Source of the DNA: an uncultured Armatimonadota bacterium
Lineage (GTDB): Bacteria > Armatimonadota > Fimbriimonadia > Fimbriimonadales > Fimbriimonadaceae
Assembly: GCA_903927025.1 (NCBI GenBank)
Contig: CAIYLG010000053.1
Coordinates: forward strand, 62,001-126,000
DNA: 64,000 nt
Direction: 5' to 3'
The notes below the pieces were generated by a model. It was not told where the DNA came from. It made no database searches and saw only the letters and a list, made by a program, of their open reading frames with translations. The translations under genes were made by a program, and so were the position numbers. Below are positions 61,636 through 64,000 of the stretch, piece after piece. Numbering within the stretch: the first letter of the stretch is position 1; every line of letters begins with the position of its first letter.

Positions 61636-63129
61636 CTAGACCGAGGTCGAAAGCCCCTGTGCCATCACGATTTCTTTGGCATGGTTTACGGTGAAGGCAA
61701 CTCGGTGGGTAACAGCATCGAGAATGCCTTCCGCACCCGGATGACCGTTTCCACTGGCCTTAACGCCACCGAAGGGAAGGTGAACTTCAGCGCCGATGCT
61801 TGGCAGGTTGACATAACCGAGGCCGAATTCGGCATGGTCTCGAACCCAACGCCACTTTCGATAATCCTCTGTGATCACCGCCATCGCGAGGCCGTAATCT
61901 GTGTCGTTGTAAACCTCGACCGCCTGCTCAAGGCCGTCCACTGGGATGATGGCGACGTGAGGGCTGAATGCCTCTTCGCGAAGGCAGAAGGTGTTGGGCC
62001 GATACTGCATTCGGTACACAAACGGGCTCACGAAGTTGCCGTGCTCATACTCGCCACCGGTGAGAACCTCACCGCGGAGCAAAACTTCAGCCCCCTCTTC
62101 CTCCGCCTTCTGGTTGTGGAACTTCCACTTGTCAACGCTTCCAGCTTCGATCAGGGGGCCCATAAAGGTTTCTTCCTTGATTCCGTTGCCAATCTTGATT
62201 CGCTTTATCTTCTCGATGTACTTCGCCGTGAACTCTGGCTCAACTTTCTTATCGATGATGATCCGGCTCGTGCTCACACATCGCTGTCCCGTGGTTTTGA
62301 ACGCACCCAAGATGCAGGCGTTTACGGCCAAGTCGATGTCCGCATCCTCAAGGATGATCGTGGCGTTCTTGCCTCCCATCTCAGTAGCGGCAAATTTGAA
62401 CGCGTCTCCCGCGGCCACCTGCTGGATGTACTTACCAACCGCACGTGAGCCGGTGAATAGGATCGCGGCAACATCTTTGTGCTTCACCAAAGGATCGCCA
62501 CAATCCTCTCCCATTCCATGGAGCAGATTGATGACACCGGCTGGGAAGCCAGCTTCGTGGAACAGCTCCATAAGCTTGTGACCGCAAATTGGAGTCTGCT
62601 CGGCAGGCTTAAAGACAACGGTATTTCCGGCAAGGACCGATGGGAGAATGACCCAGAGCGGAATTGCAGAAGGGAAGTTCCAAGGGGTGATACAGGCGAT
62701 GACACCCTTTGGCTTCTTAAGGATGAAGGCATCCTTCGCGGCAATTTCGGAACTCACGGCATACCCGTTGGGAACGCGACCCAATCCAGCCATGTACTGT
62801 GCCATGTGGAGGGCTTCTACAGCATCGGCACGGCCTTCGTTGATTGGCTTTCCGCACTCGCGAGTCACAAGTTCAGAAATCTCCGTCAGGTCTCGCTTGA
62901 TCAGCTGCGCAAAGGTATCGATGTACTCCGCTCGCTTGACCCAGCTCAGTTCGCGCCAGGATTCATAAGCGTGCTTTGCGGCAGCCACAGCCAAATCGAC
63001 CTCAGCCTTTCCGCTCAGTGGTGCGGTACCGATGACTTCTCTCTGGTCTGCTGGATTCAGACTCTCGAAGGTGCTTCCCGTAGTTAGCCATTCGCCGTTA
63101 ACGTAGTTCTTTGCCGTGATAGGTGCCAT
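61636..63129 (-). CDS. NAD(P)-dependent aldehyde dehydrogenase
   Basis: A 497-residue ALDH. Visible are the cofactor-binding GVIACITPWNFPSAIPLW and FTGSRAVGKYIQQ, the general base Glu in ATEMGGKNATII, and the catalytic Cys in TTGQRCVSTSR. The C-terminal LPFGGVKASGNGHPG completes the family pattern. It oxidises an aldehyde to the acid; the sequence does not show which one, though alpha-aminoadipate- or glyceraldehyde-type relatives are closest by eye. A GGAAAG ribosome site lies about 5 nt before the ATG, and a TAAACT box lies 14 nt before it, so the leader is short. Confidence 0.95.
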   Translation of the reverse strand: MAPITAKNYVNGEWLTTGSTFESLNPADQREVIGTAPLSGKAEVDLAVAAAKHAYESWRELSWVKRAEYIDTFAQLIKRDLTEISELVTRECGKPINEGRADAVEALHMAQYMAGLGRVPNGYAVSSEIAAKDAFILKKPKGVIACITPWNFPSAIPLWVILPSVLAGNTVVFKPAEQTPICGHKLMELFHEAGFPAGVINLLHGMGEDCGDPLVKHKDVAAILFTGSRAVGKYIQQVAAGDAFKFAATEMGGKNATIILEDADIDLAVNACILGAFKTTGQRCVSTSRIIIDKKVEPEFTAKYIEKIKRIKIGNGIKEETFMGPLIEAGSVDKWKFHNQKAEEEGAEVLLRGEVLTGGEYEHGNFVSPFVYRMQYRPNTFCLREEAFSPHVAIIPVDGLEQAVEVYNDTDYGLAMAVITEDYRKWRWVRDHAEFGLGYVNLPSIGAEVHLPFGGVKASGNGHPGAEGILDAVTHRVAFTVNHAKEIVMAQGLSTSV

Positions 63130-63214
63130 AGATCTTTCCAGACAGTTTACCAGGGGGCTTCGAGTGCGGCCCGAGGCGGGATGTGCGATGGCTGGTAATC
63201 TCCGTGGTCCCTGT

Positions 63215-64000
63215 ATGAGGAATCAGACTCTACGATACTTCCTGGTAGCGGTTTTGCTGGCTATGTACGTTCATGCCTTCGGCGCTGAAGCACATTCCGA
63301 AGGAAGCGTCGTTCTCCTGAACAATGTTCCAGTCTTAAAGATCAAAACCTCAACCGGATCAGTCGCCCAGGATGCACTTGCCTCAGCGGTAGCAAAGCGC
63401 TTGAGAGCCGTTGACGATCAGGGCGAAGTCTCCTCAGTTCAAGTCGGATCCACAGAGGAGATTCGCGTCGCCGGCAGCACCGTCATCACCGTATCACAGG
63501 CCGAGGGGGCAGCTCACGGTGTTGCCGCGAAAAGGTTGGCAGACCTCTGGTCCTCGGCGATTCGAGACGCACTCCTGCTACCTCCCTTGAAATTCAGCAT
63601 CGACTCACTCCGAGCTGCTTCTGGTACGACATCATCAATCAAGCTCGTCGGCAGCCTAGCATTCGGAGCAGACTTTTCGTCAAGCAATGAAGCCATTGCT
63701 TCAGTTATTAAAGTCGACGGAGGGGTGACCGTCACCTGCAAGGAAGCTGGCGACGCAGTCATTCAGGCTCGATCAGGCAATGCAACCAGAGCTATTGCCG
63801 TCTTCGTTCGCCCCCTGGCAGCCGCGTTGCCACAAAGCTTCGCTGTGACGGTAACTGGCCATCCAGCTTCAGCAGAGTTGATTCAAGGTGCCGTCGAAGG
63901 ATGCCTAAAATCGAGAGTCGTCTGTGTGCCTGGAGCAACCTGTTCGTTTGCAAAGCTTGACGTGAAGCCTCTAGACCCCAGCAAATCCGAAGTGGTTTCC
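63215..64000 (+). CDS. Exported protein of unknown function, 3' partial
   Basis: An open frame from ATG 63215 runs off the end of the window with no stop (262 codons visible). It begins with a signal peptide (LRYFLVAVLLAMYVHAFGAEA). The next part has SVVLLNNVPVLKIK, a helix (ALASAVAKRLRAV), EEIRVAGSTVITVSQAEGAAHG and AAKRLADLWSSAIRDALLLPPLKF. This is a layout I cannot assign. Later segments (SIKLVGSLAFGADFSSSNEAIASVIKVDGGVTVTC) look like Ig-like beta strands. Codon use matches the neighbours. It is divergent from the aldehyde dehydrogenase gene. No clear ribosome site is seen. Confidence 0.75.
   Translation, partial: MRNQTLRYFLVAVLLAMYVHAFGAEAHSEGSVVLLNNVPVLKIKTSTGSVAQDALASAVAKRLRAVDDQGEVSSVQVGSTEEIRVAGSTVITVSQAEGAAHGVAAKRLADLWSSAIRDALLLPPLKFSIDSLRAASGTTSSIKLVGSLAFGADFSSSNEAIASVIKVDGGVTVTCKEAGDAVIQARSGNATRAIAVFVRPLAAALPQSFAVTVTGHPASAELIQGAVEGCLKSRVVCVPGATCSFAKLDVKPLDPSKSEVVS

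Noticed and set aside
61681-62448. Open frame of 255 codons antisense to the aldehyde dehydrogenase gene
   Set aside because: The sense strand encodes a complete, conserved enzyme; the antisense product has no family pattern.

Overview
The window looks like a chromosomal segment from a free-living, diderm, heterotrophic bacterium. My best guess is Armatimonadota (Fimbriimonadia-like), inferred from gene content and not proven. The TonB/ExbB/ExbD system with a TonB-dependent receptor shows an outer membrane. SepF beside the YggS protein, HspR control of a DnaJ gene, DUF1080, GH27, Gfo/Idh/MocA and H-X9-DG pseudopilin-like domains fit that phylum. There are no phage, IS or CRISPR elements. Most genes not preceded by a co-directional neighbour have either a clear Shine-Dalgarno site or a TANNNT -10 box 6-8 nt before the start codon, so leaderless transcription appears common.

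Layout. 1-9.5 kb: the end of a CysNC sulfate-activation protein, a CHY zinc finger, an ECF sigma factor with an unknown partner, a TolB-like protein, a VanX-type dipeptidase, a large secreted protein and transketolase. 9.5-11.3 kb: an oxidoreductase behind a perfect 32-bp palindrome, tRNA-Leu(CAA) and a lipoprotein. 11.4-21.5 kb: one co-directional cluster, exbB-exbD-tonB-TonB receptor, then an exported AMMECR1 protein, a thioester-less alpha-2-macroglobulin and a thioredoxin-NodB fusion. 21.5-27.5 kb: an amidase, three proteins made only of Clp N-domains, and a GT4 glycosyltransferase.

27.6-35.6 kb: a ligase-associated exonuclease coupled to a DNA ligase-like protein that lacks the whole catalytic domain; a DUF1080 protein; a BlaI-type repressor with an M56 protease fused to an H-X9-DG domain; a truncated duplicate of that fusion; and a GH27 alpha-galactosidase. 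35.6-44.6 kb: two GNATs, an MFS transporter, a TlpA-like protein, groES-groEL behind a CIRCE-like operator, a DUF2334 protein, an alkyltransferase-like protein, sepF and yggS. 44.7-47.3 kb: hisB-hisH-hisA (hisH apparently starts at CTG) and two small membrane paralogs.

47.3-56.4 kb: rpoB and rpoC, without the usual ribosomal-protein neighbours; rpoB differs from the rifampicin-sensitive consensus at two drug-contact positions. 56.4-64 kb: hspR-dnaJ with a HAIR operator, an EF-G-like GTPase, a glycine-rich RRM protein, a HAD phosphatase, an aldehyde dehydrogenase and the start of an unrecognised exported protein.

The most unusual items are the ligase without a nucleotidyltransferase core, the Clp N-domain-only family with its shared promoter box, the M56/H-X9-DG fusion with its decayed duplicate, and the thioredoxin-deacetylase fusion.
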